Source: UBA1189 sp045647345
GTDB lineage: Bacteria; Bacteroidota; Bacteroidia; Bacteroidales; Bacteroidaceae
DNA: 21,879 nucleotides
Assembly: GCA_045647345.1 (NCBI GenBank)
Contig: JAZRMG010000006.1
Span: 1 to 21,879, forward strand
Direction of reading: 5' to 3'
The notes below the pieces were generated by a model, which was given only the letters and a program-made list of their open reading frames with translations, had not been told where the DNA came from and ran no database searches. The stretch's first letter is position 1, and each line of letters starts with the position of its first letter. Both the position numbers and the translations under genes were made by a program. Shown piece by piece: positions 1 to 6,260 of this stretch.

Positions 1-662
1 TAGTCCTCGATGATGCCATAATAGTTGGGCGAAGCTACGAGCACGCCAGCCACATCGCCTTCGGCAAGCATAGCCTGCATGGCAGCGCGGTCGGTATGTC
101 CATCTACTTCTGGGATTAGGCTCACGGTGATGCCCTTAAACTTGGCATAGGTATCGATGACACCGAGCACTGCGGGGTTGAGGGTTGCCGACACGAGCAC
201 ACGGTTCTTCTTCTTGGCCTGTGCCACCGCCATAAAGATGGCCTCTACGGCTGCCGTAGCCCCATCGTACATGGAGGCGTTGGTGCAGTCCATACCCGTG
301 AGCTCACAGATGTGGCTCTGATACTCGAAGATATATTGCAGTGTGCCCTGCGATATCTCGGGTTGGTAGGGCGTATAGGCGGTGAGGAACTCGCTGCGCG
401 AGGTGAGCGCACCGATGGCCGAAGGGGTGTAGTGGTCGTAAGCACCACCACCAGCAAAGATGACTTGCTTTTTGTTTTGTGCTCCGAGGGCGTCGAAGTG
501 AGCACGTATCTCCTCCTCCGACATGGGGTCGGGCAGGTCGTACTCCTTCTGCAGACGCACACTGGCGGGGATGTCGGCAAAGAGGTCGTCAATAGCGCTG
601 ACGCCAATCTTGTCGAGCATCTGACGGATATCGTCAGGGGTGTGGGGGATGTATTTGTTCAT
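1..662 (-). CDS. gcvPA: Glycine dehydrogenase (decarboxylating) subunit 1, 3'-truncated by window edge
   Basis: This is the N-terminal about 220 residues of the P protein of the glycine cleavage system, the PLP-dependent enzyme that decarboxylates glycine and passes the aminomethyl group to lipoyl-GcvH. The minus-strand ATG at 662-660 opens a frame beginning MNKYIPHTPDDIRQML that continues with AYTPYQPEISQGTLQ and ELTGMDCTNASMYDGATA. These are hallmarks of the separate subunit 1 (GcvPA) rather than the fused GcvP, whose N-terminus differs. The PLP-binding lysine belongs to subunit 2 (GcvPB), which should lie beyond position 1. The gene is the third in a minus-strand gcvT-gcvH-gcvPA order, 156 bp after gcvH, and no separate promoter was recognised. 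The subunit call is firm; the 3' end is not visible. Confidence 0.95.
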   Translation of the reverse strand, partial: MNKYIPHTPDDIRQMLDKIGVSAIDDLFADIPASVRLQKEYDLPDPMSEEEIRAHFDALGAQNKKQVIFAGGGAYDHYTPSAIGALTSRSEFLTAYTPYQPEISQGTLQYIFEYQSHICELTGMDCTNASMYDGATAAVEAIFMAVAQAKKKNRVLVSATLNPAVLGVIDTYAKFKGITVSLIPEVDGHTDRAAMQAMLAEGDVAGVLVASPNYYGIIED

Positions 663-683
663 GGTAGGAATGTTGGAGGAGTC

Positions 684-803
684 AAAGGGAGTTAGAAGGA
701 GATATCACTTCGCTTTCGCTTCGTGGAGGAGATAAAGGCCAATAGTTTTGTGGTGTGTGTACATTTGGCTCTTATCTCCCTTTATCTCCTGTTAACTCCC
801 TTT
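684..803. repeat. Imperfect long inverted repeat between gcvH and gcvPA
   Basis: The arms at 684-704 and 783-803 are reverse complements at 19 of 21 positions. Inside them a second pair (GGAGATAAAGGCCAA near 727-741 and its near-complement near 764-779) extends the fold, so about 120 bp can form one long interrupted hairpin. The right side also contains a direct repeat of CTCCCTTTATCTCCT. It fills most of the intercistronic gap and looks like a non-coding repeat element; an effect on gcvPA expression is possible but unproven. Confidence 0.6.
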
Positions 804-818
804 ATCTCCTAAAAATTA

Positions 819-1196
819 TTACTCACAAATCTTCTCGTAGGCGGCAGCGTCGAGGAGGCTGTCGAGTTCTGCGGGGTCAGCAAGTTCTACCTTGATGATC
901 CAGTTCTCGTAAGCATCCTGGTTGATGAGTTCGGGCTGGTCTTCGAGTGCGCTGTTGATCTCGATGATGGTACCGCTGACGGGAGAGTACAAGTCGCTGG
1001 CAGCTTTCACGCTCTCAACGGCGCCAAACTCTTCGCCCTTGCTGATCTCGTCGCCCTCTGAGGGGAGATCTACATACACGATATCGCCCAATGAATGCTG
1101 TGCATAGTCACTGATACCGATGATACCGATGTTACCTTCTACTTTGACCCATTCGTGTGAGTCGGCATACTTGATGCCTTCAATTACTTTACTCAT
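819..1196 (-). CDS. gcvH: Glycine cleavage system H protein (lipoyl carrier)
   Basis: A 125-residue lipoyl carrier that shuttles the aminomethyl intermediate from the P protein to the T protein and electrons to dihydrolipoamide dehydrogenase. The sequence has the typical H-protein order: KYADSHEWVKVEG at the N-terminus, GISDYAQHSLGDIVYVDLP, then the lipoylation loop ESVKAASDLYSPVSG with the acceptor lysine at residue 64, and a C-terminal ENWIIKVEL strand. The length is normal for the family. It lies 130 bp downstream of gcvT and 156 bp upstream of gcvPA on the same strand, and both gaps hold inverted repeats. It is probably transcribed from the gcvT promoter, as no promoter of its own was seen. 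Confidence 0.98.
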   Translation of the reverse strand: MSKVIEGIKYADSHEWVKVEGNIGIIGISDYAQHSLGDIVYVDLPSEGDEISKGEEFGAVESVKAASDLYSPVSGTIIEINSALEDQPELINQDAYENWIIKVELADPAELDSLLDAAAYEKICE

Positions 1197-1210
1197 AAGA
1201 TTGAAATTTT

Positions 1211-1325
1211 GGCCTCCCCCTTGCCCCTCCCAAGGAGGGGTGACTCGGGTTTTCGAGGCTAATGGTTTAATATTGTTGTTTACTTGGTTTGAAATCCCCC
1301 TCCTTGGGAGGGGTTAGGGGAGGCC
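1211..1325. repeat. MITE-like inverted repeat between gcvT and gcvH
   Basis: Arms of 30 bp at 1211-1240 and 1296-1325 are reverse complements except for about four bases, with a 55-bp spacer. Each arm itself contains a small palindrome (CCCCTCC-3 nt-GGAGGGG), so cruciform folding is possible. The right arm ends one base before the gcvT stop codon. The G/C-rich architecture resembles small non-autonomous repeat elements of Bacteroidales genomes. No coding capacity is seen. Confidence 0.7.
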
Positions 1326-1326
1326 C

Positions 1327-2421
1327 CTACTTTTTATAATTCTTCTGATAGAATTTCTTCTTCACCACCTTGCCAGCGAAGGTCTTCTTGCGGATGCGCA
1401 CCTCGACGGGGGTCTCCAATGCACTGTAGCGGGCATCGATGAGTGCCATGCACACGCTCTTGTCTACCGAGAGGCAGTGGCAACCTGTGGTGACGGTGCC
1501 TATCTCTTCGCCCTCCACCTCGATGGGGTATCCGGCACGAGGTATGGCGCGGTCTATGAGTTCGATGCCCACAATCTTCTTCTTCAGCCCTACGGCCTTC
1601 TGCCCGGCGAGGGCGCTCTTACCGATGAACTCCTCCTTGTCGAGCTTCACGAAGATGCCCAAGCCTGCTTCGAGCGGAGTGATATCGTCGCTGAGCTCAT
1701 GTCCGTAGAGCGGCAGTGCCACCTCGAAGCGCAGGGTGTCGCGGCATCCGAGTCCGCAGGGTACCGATTCGCCCGAGGCGATGAGTGCGTCCCATACCTT
1801 ATTAATATAGGCGTGTGAGCCATACAGTTCGAATCCATCCTCACCCGTATAGCCTGTGCGGCTGGCGATGATGGTCTCGCCATCGACCTCTATCTCCTTG
1901 AAGGTATAGAAGGCGAGGTCGCCCACTGCGAGGCCGAGCACGCGCTCTACCACCTCTTCGCCCTTGGGACCCTGCACAGCCACCTGACCATAATAGTCCG
2001 ACTGGTTGTCGATGACCACATCGTACCCCTTGCTCTGTTCCACGATCCATGCATGGTCCTTGTCGATATTCGATGCGTTCACCACCAGCAGGTACTTGCC
2101 CTCGCCCATAGCATATACGAGCAGGTCATCCACGCTGCCTCCATGGGGATAGCACATGATGCCGTAGTATATCTTGCCGTAGGGGGCGTCGGTGATATCG
2201 TTGGTAAAGATATGATTTACAAATTTCTCTGCATCGGGACCGCTGACGAAAATCTCGCCCATGTGTGACACGTCGAACACGCCGCATGCTGTGCGCACCG
2301 CATTGTGCTCGTCCTTGATGCTTGAGTACTCGATAGGCATGTCAAATCCGCCGAAAGGGCTCATCTTTGCTCCGAGAGCCACATGTTTTTCGTGCAGACA
2401 GGTTAGTTTCAGTTCTTCCAT
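1327..2421 (-). CDS. gcvT: Aminomethyltransferase (glycine cleavage T protein)
   Basis: A 364-residue T protein that releases ammonia from the aminomethyl-lipoyl-H protein and transfers the one-carbon unit to tetrahydrofolate. Family signatures include FGGFDMPIEYSSIKDEH near residues 23-39, VFDVSHMGEI at 48-57, and GGSVDDLLVY at 94-103. D98 aligns with the catalytic aspartate, from family knowledge. SRTGYTGEDGFELY follows, and then the C-terminal barrel region GTVTTGCHCLSVDKSV, where most homologues have a VTSGT-SP type sequence, so this copy is slightly divergent. The ATG at 2421 is supported by a promoter whose -7 box ends 37 bp upstream. It is the first gene of gcvT-gcvH-gcvPA. No glycine riboswitch was recognised in the short leader. 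Confidence 0.97.
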   Translation of the reverse strand: MEELKLTCLHEKHVALGAKMSPFGGFDMPIEYSSIKDEHNAVRTACGVFDVSHMGEIFVSGPDAEKFVNHIFTNDITDAPYGKIYYGIMCYPHGGSVDDLLVYAMGEGKYLLVVNASNIDKDHAWIVEQSKGYDVVIDNQSDYYGQVAVQGPKGEEVVERVLGLAVGDLAFYTFKEIEVDGETIIASRTGYTGEDGFELYGSHAYINKVWDALIASGESVPCGLGCRDTLRFEVALPLYGHELSDDITPLEAGLGIFVKLDKEEFIGKSALAGQKAVGLKKKIVGIELIDRAIPRAGYPIEVEGEEIGTVTTGCHCLSVDKSVCMALIDARYSALETPVEVRIRKKTFAGKVVKKKFYQKNYKK

Positions 2422-2458
2422 GGTGTTTTGTATGATTAGATTTTTGTTCTACACACTG

Positions 2459-2489
2459 CAAAAATAGCGATTATCCGATAAACCGCAAA
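2459..2489 (-). promoter_or_regulatory. Promoter of the gcvT-gcvH-gcvPA operon
   Basis: On the minus strand TTTG (2489-2486), a 19-bp spacer, and TATTTTTG (2466-2459) match the Bacteroidota -33/-7 consensus (TTTG, 19-21 bp, TAnnTTTG) exactly. Initiation near 2452 would give a leader of about 30 nt before the gcvT ATG. Confidence 0.75.
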
Positions 2490-2768
2490 TATTTTTCCCA
2501 AAATCTTTTCACGACTAACGATTCCCATCTCGTCACCAAACAAAAAGAGTTCCCAATCTCATCTCACCGCGCCACCTTGCAGGTCGCTTTTCACCGCAGC
2601 TACGCTGCTGGAATTATAATGCTTCGCATTAAGAGTTTTCGTCATCGTTTTCGTCATCGGCCAGCATTTCTATTGTTGGTCGTTTCTTGGATGAACCTTG
2701 ATGGGGAAAAAGCGTTACAGAATTAAAGAAAGAGGTGTTCTATGCATGACGATATGGAATAATTTACC

Positions 2769-2776
2769 TATTTTTG
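2769..2776 (+). promoter_or_regulatory. Candidate -7 box for the guanine deaminase gene
   Basis: TATTTTTG fits TAnnTTTG and ends 44 bp before the ATG, a spacing similar to other promoters here. No good -33 TTTG is found 19-21 bp upstream, so this is tentative. Confidence 0.4.
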
Positions 2777-2820
2777 GGACATCAATTACCCTCTCCCTTC
2801 CGAACCCTAATTAAATCGCC

Positions 2821-3324
2821 ATGGAAAAGCAACTTAAGGAGACCTTCAACTATTCGGCCGATGATGCCCGCTTCATGCAGATGGCCATCGACCTGTCCGT
2901 GGAGAACATCGACACCGGTGGCGGCCCCTTCGGTGCAGTCATCGTGCGCGACGGCGAGGTCATCGCCACGGGCACCAACCGCGTAGTGCCCAATGCCGAC
3001 CCCACGGCCCATGCCGAGGTGACGGCTATCCGCAACGCTTGCGCCAAGCTGGGCACCTTCCAGCTCACGGGATGCACCGTCTATAGCTCGTGCGAGCCCT
3101 GCCCCATGTGCCTCAGTGCCCTCTACTGGGCCGGTGTGAGCCGCATCTGCTATGGCAACACCAAGGACGATGCCAAGGCCATCGACTTCGACGACTCCTT
3201 CATCTACGACCAGCTGGAGCTCCCCTATGCTGAGCGCTCCATCCAGTGCGAGCACTTCATGCGCGACGAGGCCCTGGCCGCCTTCCACAAATGGGACGCG
3301 AAGGACGACAAGGTGCGGTACTGA
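2821..3324 (+). CDS. guaD: Guanine deaminase-like nucleobase deaminase (CDA superfamily)
   Basis: A 167-residue zinc-dependent cytidine-deaminase-fold enzyme. The zinc/catalytic motif TAHAEVTAIR supplies H64 and the proton-shuttle E66, and SSCEPCPMC supplies C94 and C97. Resemblance to the Bacillus subtilis guanine deaminase type is strong: GGPFGAVIV near 34-42, a FDDSFIY motif in the C-terminal half, an AERSI segment, and an aromatic C-terminus (KVRY). Guanine to xanthine is therefore the most likely reaction; tRNA adenosine deaminase or another base deaminase is less likely because those lack the FDDSFIY tail. The gene is strikingly rich in GCC, GGC and GAC codons compared with the central island. 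It stands alone on its strand, convergent with the HU-family gene. Confidence 0.9.
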   Translation: MEKQLKETFNYSADDARFMQMAIDLSVENIDTGGGPFGAVIVRDGEVIATGTNRVVPNADPTAHAEVTAIRNACAKLGTFQLTGCTVYSSCEPCPMCLSALYWAGVSRICYGNTKDDAKAIDFDDSFIYDQLELPYAERSIQCEHFMRDEALAAFHKWDAKDDKVRY

Positions 3325-3365
3325 CTACCATATCTCACAAGAATGATAGCATATTTGTCTTTTTC

Positions 3366-3450
3366 TGCTGAGGTATCGGTAATTGCTCATAACATTCTGT
3401 ATATATGAAATATACCGACCGACACCCCCGTTGAGGGGTATCGGTCGGTA
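3366..3450 (+). repeat. Hairpin repeat element, copy A
   Basis: A 63-bp block (3366-3428) starts TGCTGAGGTATCGGTA and ends CGACCGACACCCC. It folds with 3435-3450 into a 16-bp stem with a 6-nt loop; the single C-A mismatch becomes a G-U pair in a minus-strand transcript. An inverted copy with the same 63-bp length is at 4571-4652. A T-rich run directly precedes the block in both copies. Confidence 0.65.
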
Positions 3451-3469
3451 GTGCTATGTATTGGTAGTC

Positions 3470-3658
3470 TTAACGTGAGTTCGATATAAGATTCCCTTTA
3501 GAGATTGTCCACCTAAATTAGGGGGACGAGCGTAACGTAGTGTAGCGGAGGGGGTATTTCCTTGCAAATAATCGTACCACCTCCCCCTCTACGAGGGTAC
3601 TCCTCCTATCTTAGGAGGAGAATCTAAGCAACTTGTTCTTATATCGAACTCACGTTAA
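3470..3658. mobile_element. MITE-like element with 22-bp perfect terminal inverted repeats
   Basis: The ends at 3470-3491 and 3637-3658 are perfect 22-bp reverse complements (TTAACGTGAGTTCGATATAA and two further bases). Inside, the two halves remain imperfectly complementary. Each contains a small palindrome; the right one, TCCTCCTA-TCT-TAGGAGGA, is perfect. At 189 bp without an ORF it fits a miniature non-autonomous element or large hairpin repeat. No clear target-site duplication was identified. Confidence 0.6.
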
Positions 3659-3679
3659 TCTTACAGATTCTCCGAAATG

Positions 3680-4306
3680 CTATTGCCGCTTGATATACAC
3701 CTTGCCGGCCTTCTGCCCCATGGAGCGGATGCCCGACGTGGAGTCTTGACATAGCTCGCGCAGTTCGAGCGAAGCCGTGGTGCGCGACAAGCCCGTCAGC
3801 TCCACATAGTCCATCACGCGCATCACCGTGTGCTCCTCGATGAAGGCCAGTGCTCGTGCCAGACGTTCCTCGCGCGAGTAGGGCGAGCGATGCAGGCGAC
3901 TCTCCTTGCCGCGCTCGAGGCGGCATTGCACGCGTATGTCCTTCACCAGTGCCTTGTCCGCACGGTAGTTCACCCCCTTCACCTCAATGCTCTGCGCATT
4001 GCGCTTGGGCTCATCCGTGTCGAAGGAGTCCTGCTCCTTGCCCTCCATCACGCCCAGCGTGGCGCGAAAGGTGCCCAGGCCACCCACCGTCACCGTATGT
4101 CCATCGGCCAGCAGGCGAGCCAGCGTATGTGTCAGCTGGCCCAGTACGTGCGTCACCGCCCCCTCAGAGAGCCCCGTACCGATTCCTGCCACCTCCTCTA
4201 TGAACTCCGCCGCGCCGATGTTGCGCTCCGTCTGCATACGGTAGTACACCGCATTTTCACCCTTGCCCGCAATGTCGGGCATCTCCTGCTTGATATACTT
4301 TGCCAT
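3680..4306 (-). CDS. HU-family DNA-binding protein with C-terminal helix-turn-helix region
   Basis: A 208-residue member of the Bacteroidota HU-related group, longer than classical HU at about 90 residues. Residues about 1-125 form the histone-like part: an N-terminal extension, SEGAVTHVLGQLTHTLARLLADG as the helical dimerisation region near 47-69, and TVTVGGLGTFRATLG near 71-85, the conserved strand-turn before the DNA-binding arm. Residues about 143-208 look like a winged helix-turn-helix (MRVMDYVELTGLSRTTASLELREL), seen in related long members. It probably shapes or represses DNA locally; the target is unknown. A good promoter lies upstream and overlaps a 21-bp tandem repeat, which could be an autoregulatory operator. 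The two inverted hairpin elements bracket this gene. Confidence 0.85.
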   Translation of the reverse strand: MAKYIKQEMPDIAGKGENAVYYRMQTERNIGAAEFIEEVAGIGTGLSEGAVTHVLGQLTHTLARLLADGHTVTVGGLGTFRATLGVMEGKEQDSFDTDEPKRNAQSIEVKGVNYRADKALVKDIRVQCRLERGKESRLHRSPYSREERLARALAFIEEHTVMRVMDYVELTGLSRTTASLELRELCQDSTSGIRSMGQKAGKVYIKRQ

Positions 4307-4348
4307 AATCCCTGATCGTTGGTTCTATTTCTTTCTTTATTACCTCCG

Positions 4349-4380
4349 TAAAGGTACAAAATATTCACCGAAAATCCAAA
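4349..4380 (-). promoter_or_regulatory. Promoter of the HU-family gene
   Basis: On the minus strand TTTG (4380-4377), a 20-bp spacer and TACCTTTA (4356-4349) fit the Bacteroidota -33/-7 pattern with one mismatch. It sits 42 bp upstream of the ATG. The -33 side lies inside the first unit of the 21-bp tandem repeat. Confidence 0.6.
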
Positions 4381-4453
4381 TCATAAGCACTGAATTAGTA
4401 TTCAATGCTTGTGAATAATAAATCATAACCTTTGAATGATAAATCAAAATCTA
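4370..4453. repeat. 21-bp imperfect tandem repeat, about four units
   Basis: Units start at 4370, 4391, 4412 and 4433, with a fading fifth at 4454. The two clearest begin TGAATAATAAATCATAACCT and TGAATGATAAATCAAAATCT, one base short of the full unit. The period equals two helical turns and also three heptamers. The array begins at the -33 region of the HU-gene promoter. Confidence 0.6.
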
Positions 4454-4570
4454 TGATTTAATAAAACTGTTAGCCGAAATGGAAATGTTGGTAGTGAGAA
4501 TCAAAGAAAACGCACTGTTGATAGTCTGTATCAGACAAAGAAAGATAATACAACTACTAGTGCACCGACG

Positions 4571-4652
4571 CGACCGACACCCCGCATGTGGGGTGTCGGT
4601 CGATAAGTTGCACGTCTAAAGCGAGTTATACGCAACTACCGATACCTTAGCA
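4571..4652 (-). repeat. Hairpin repeat element, copy B (inverted)
   Basis: Read on the minus strand, the block from 4652 to 4590 aligns end to end with the 63-bp block of copy A (TGCTAAGGTATCGGTA to CGACCGACACCCC). It continues into a perfect 13-bp stem, 4571-4583 with 4590-4602, and a 6-nt loop. The middle of the block differs between copies while both ends are conserved, pointing to selection on ends and structure. Confidence 0.65.
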
Positions 4653-4876
4653 AAAAAAAGGAAAACTTATGACACTTCGTAAATTAAGGGGCAAAAAGAT
4701 TTCAAAGAATTATCGGGAGCATTTGCGGTATTTCTTGCGTATTTTCTCAGAAGTATGAAGTATACTTTAAAAGCATACTTACCTAAGCCGATACACTCTT
4801 GTCTGTATAAATAGCCTTTGTCATAATTGGATGTTTTATTTCTCTTTCTTTTCTCTTTTTATTGCATATTATTTTA

Positions 4877-4884
4877 TATATTTG
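4877..4884 (+). promoter_or_regulatory. -7 box of the restriction-modification operon promoter
   Basis: TATATTTG matches TAnnTTTG and ends 30 bp before the first island gene. The -33 region falls in a T/C-rich stretch without an exact TTTG. Transcription would begin near 4890 and probably cover the whole cluster. Confidence 0.5.
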
Positions 4885-4914
4885 CAGAAGTAAACATAAA
4901 TAATTTACGCTTAT

Positions 4915-6045
4915 ATGGTAAATCTGACGGAATACGAGAATCTTTATAACCTGCCAACCAATTGGGACAAGAAGGATGTTTCTTCATTCTGTGAGTTGGT
5001 TGATACGATAGAGCAGATACATACCACAATACAATATTCTGCTATCAAGGCTGTTAACAGATATGCTACCGTTAGAAACTATTTGATAGGTTTTTATATT
5101 GTAGAATATGAACAGAATGGCAATGATCGCGCTTCTTACGGTGAAAAGCTGCTTAAGAGACTATCTGAAACCATTAATGTTAAGGGAATAAACGAAACCT
5201 TACTGAAGAATAGTCGTCGTTTCTATATCGAATATCCTCAAATAAAGCAATACCTCAGCGGTGCAAAAAGTCCGACGACATCGGACCTTTCTGAAATAAG
5301 TCCGACGGCATCGGACTTATTCATCACCCCTGCAGATAAGATTATCACGCAACTCTCCTTTTCTCACATCACAGAGATAATGACCGTAGATAATCATCTT
5401 GCTCGCTTCTTTTATGAAACAGAGTGTATGAAATGTTGTTGGAGTGTAAAGGAGCTGAGACGACAAATATCCACAAATCTCTTCTTCCGTGCAGGAATCA
5501 GTCAAAATCCAGAACAGTTATTGCAGCGCTCTGCGGAGAACAATAAGCCCATTCTGAGCATAAGAGAACCTTTTGCTTTCGAGTTCCTTGGTTTGAGACC
5601 TGAGGCCCTTAATGAAAGCGATTTAGAGAATGCTTTGATTAATCATTTGCAAGACTTTTTGCTTGAGTTAGGTAGAGGCTTCTGCTTCGAAGCTCGGCAG
5701 AAACGGATGATAATCGATGACGAATATTATTTTGCCGACCTTGTTTTCTATAATCGAATTTTGCACTGTAATGTTATTATAGAACTTAAGAATGATGAGT
5801 TCCGACATTCAGACCTCAGCCAACTCAATGCCTATGTTTCTTATTTTCGTGACAAGGAAATGAATCCTGGAGACAATCCTCCTGTGGGAATATTGCTCTG
5901 TACTCGCAAGGGTAAGAAGATGGTGGAATACGCCCTGGCAGGTATGGACAACCATTTGTTTGTATCCACCTATATGCTTACATTACCTGACACAAAGCAA
6001 CTAGAGGATTTCTTGATTAAAGAAACTACAGGACGAGTTATATAA
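4915..6045 (+). CDS. DUF1016/YhcG-type PDDEXK nuclease domain protein
   Basis: A 376-residue protein with the two-part DUF1016 architecture. An N-terminal helical region (about 20-115) carries ATVRNYLIGFYIVEYEQNG and YGEKLLKRLS. A C-terminal PDDEXK nuclease fold (about 215-370) carries FCFEARQKRMIIDDEYYF, D275, and the E290-x-K292 pair, followed by QLNAYVSYF. A variable linker at about 117-136 is a 10-residue tandem repeat (KSPTTSDLSE then ISPTASDLFI), encoded by two near-identical DNA palindromes. It is the first gene of the island, 21 bp before the XRE gene. DUF1016 genes are often found beside type I restriction genes; their exact role there is unsettled, and this one could be an independent nuclease or accessory to the HsdMSR complex. 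Confidence 0.88.
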   Translation: MVNLTEYENLYNLPTNWDKKDVSSFCELVDTIEQIHTTIQYSAIKAVNRYATVRNYLIGFYIVEYEQNGNDRASYGEKLLKRLSETINVKGINETLLKNSRRFYIEYPQIKQYLSGAKSPTTSDLSEISPTASDLFITPADKIITQLSFSHITEIMTVDNHLARFFYETECMKCCWSVKELRRQISTNLFFRAGISQNPEQLLQRSAENNKPILSIREPFAFEFLGLRPEALNESDLENALINHLQDFLLELGRGFCFEARQKRMIIDDEYYFADLVFYNRILHCNVIIELKNDEFRHSDLSQLNAYVSYFRDKEMNPGDNPPVGILLCTRKGKKMVEYALAGMDNHLFVSTYMLTLPDTKQLEDFLIKETTGRVI

Positions 6046-6066
6046 TAACCCCAAACATACACACAC

Positions 6067-6255
6067 ATGAACCGCATAAAAGAGGTGCTCGAAGAGCGTG
6101 GAATCAAGCAAACATGGCTTGCAGAGAAGCTTGGCAAGAGTTTCTGCATAGTGAACTCCTATGTATGTAATCGCCGACAACCCAGTCTCGAAGTGCTTTT
6201 TGAGATAGCAGAAATTTTAAATGTAGAGCCCAAGGAATTGATTGGTAATAAGTAA
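6067..6255 (+). CDS. Small XRE/Cro-type helix-turn-helix regulator
   Basis: A 62-residue protein consisting almost entirely of one HTH_3 domain. Residues about 2-58 include the pattern GIKQTWLAEKLGKSFCIVNSYV and RRQPSLEVLFEIAEILNVEP, i.e. helices 2-3 and the capping helices of the Cro/C1 fold. It is 21 bp after the nuclease gene and 5 bp before hsdM, so it is translated with them. Its size and position fit a controller (C)-type regulator of the restriction operon, a role inferred from location. No matched operator was found upstream of 4915. Confidence 0.85.
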   Translation: MNRIKEVLEERGIKQTWLAEKLGKSFCIVNSYVCNRRQPSLEVLFEIAEILNVEPKELIGNK

Positions 6256-6260
6256 TCGTT

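Larger units (their letters stand above)
2422..2820. other. Divergent intergenic region gcvT / guanine deaminase (399 bp)
   Basis: The left end carries the gcvT promoter and the right end a candidate promoter for the deaminase gene. Between them are small symmetric motifs: GCAGC-TAC-GCTGC at 2596-2608, TAATGC-TTC-GCATTA at 2617-2631, and a perfect 12-bp tandem duplication GTTTTCGTCATC at 2635-2658. No ORF or RNA gene is supported here. Confidence 0.6.
3325..3679. other. Convergent intergenic region packed with repeat elements (355 bp)
   Basis: The gap between guaD and the HU-family gene holds a hairpin element (3366-3450) and a 189-bp terminal-inverted-repeat element (3470-3658). Together they cover most of it. 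The hairpin could terminate guaD, though it lacks a following T-run. No ORF is supported. Confidence 0.6.
4307..4914. other. Intergenic region between HU-family gene and restriction island (608 bp)
   Basis: This stretch contains the HU-gene promoter, a 21-bp tandem repeat (4370-4453), hairpin element copy B (4571-4652), an inverted pair AAGTATG/CATACTT at about 4751-4787, and the promoter of the first island gene at its right end. A 29-codon frame (4669-4758, MTLRKLRGKKIS...) is open but has no recognisable homology and is not called as a gene. Confidence 0.5.

Noticed and set aside
245..607. Long minus-strand ORF overlapping gcvPA, and similar long antisense frames across guaD, hsdM, hsdR, GH109 and ftcD
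   Set aside because: They are out-of-frame shadows of well-supported genes in GC-rich DNA, with low-complexity translations and no family signatures.
2422..2458. Glycine riboswitch upstream of gcvT
   Set aside because: The predicted leader is only about 30 nt, too short for a glycine aptamer.
4669..4758. 29-codon basic ORF after hairpin copy B
   Set aside because: It is short, has no recognisable family and no promoter of its own; no evidence beyond an open frame.
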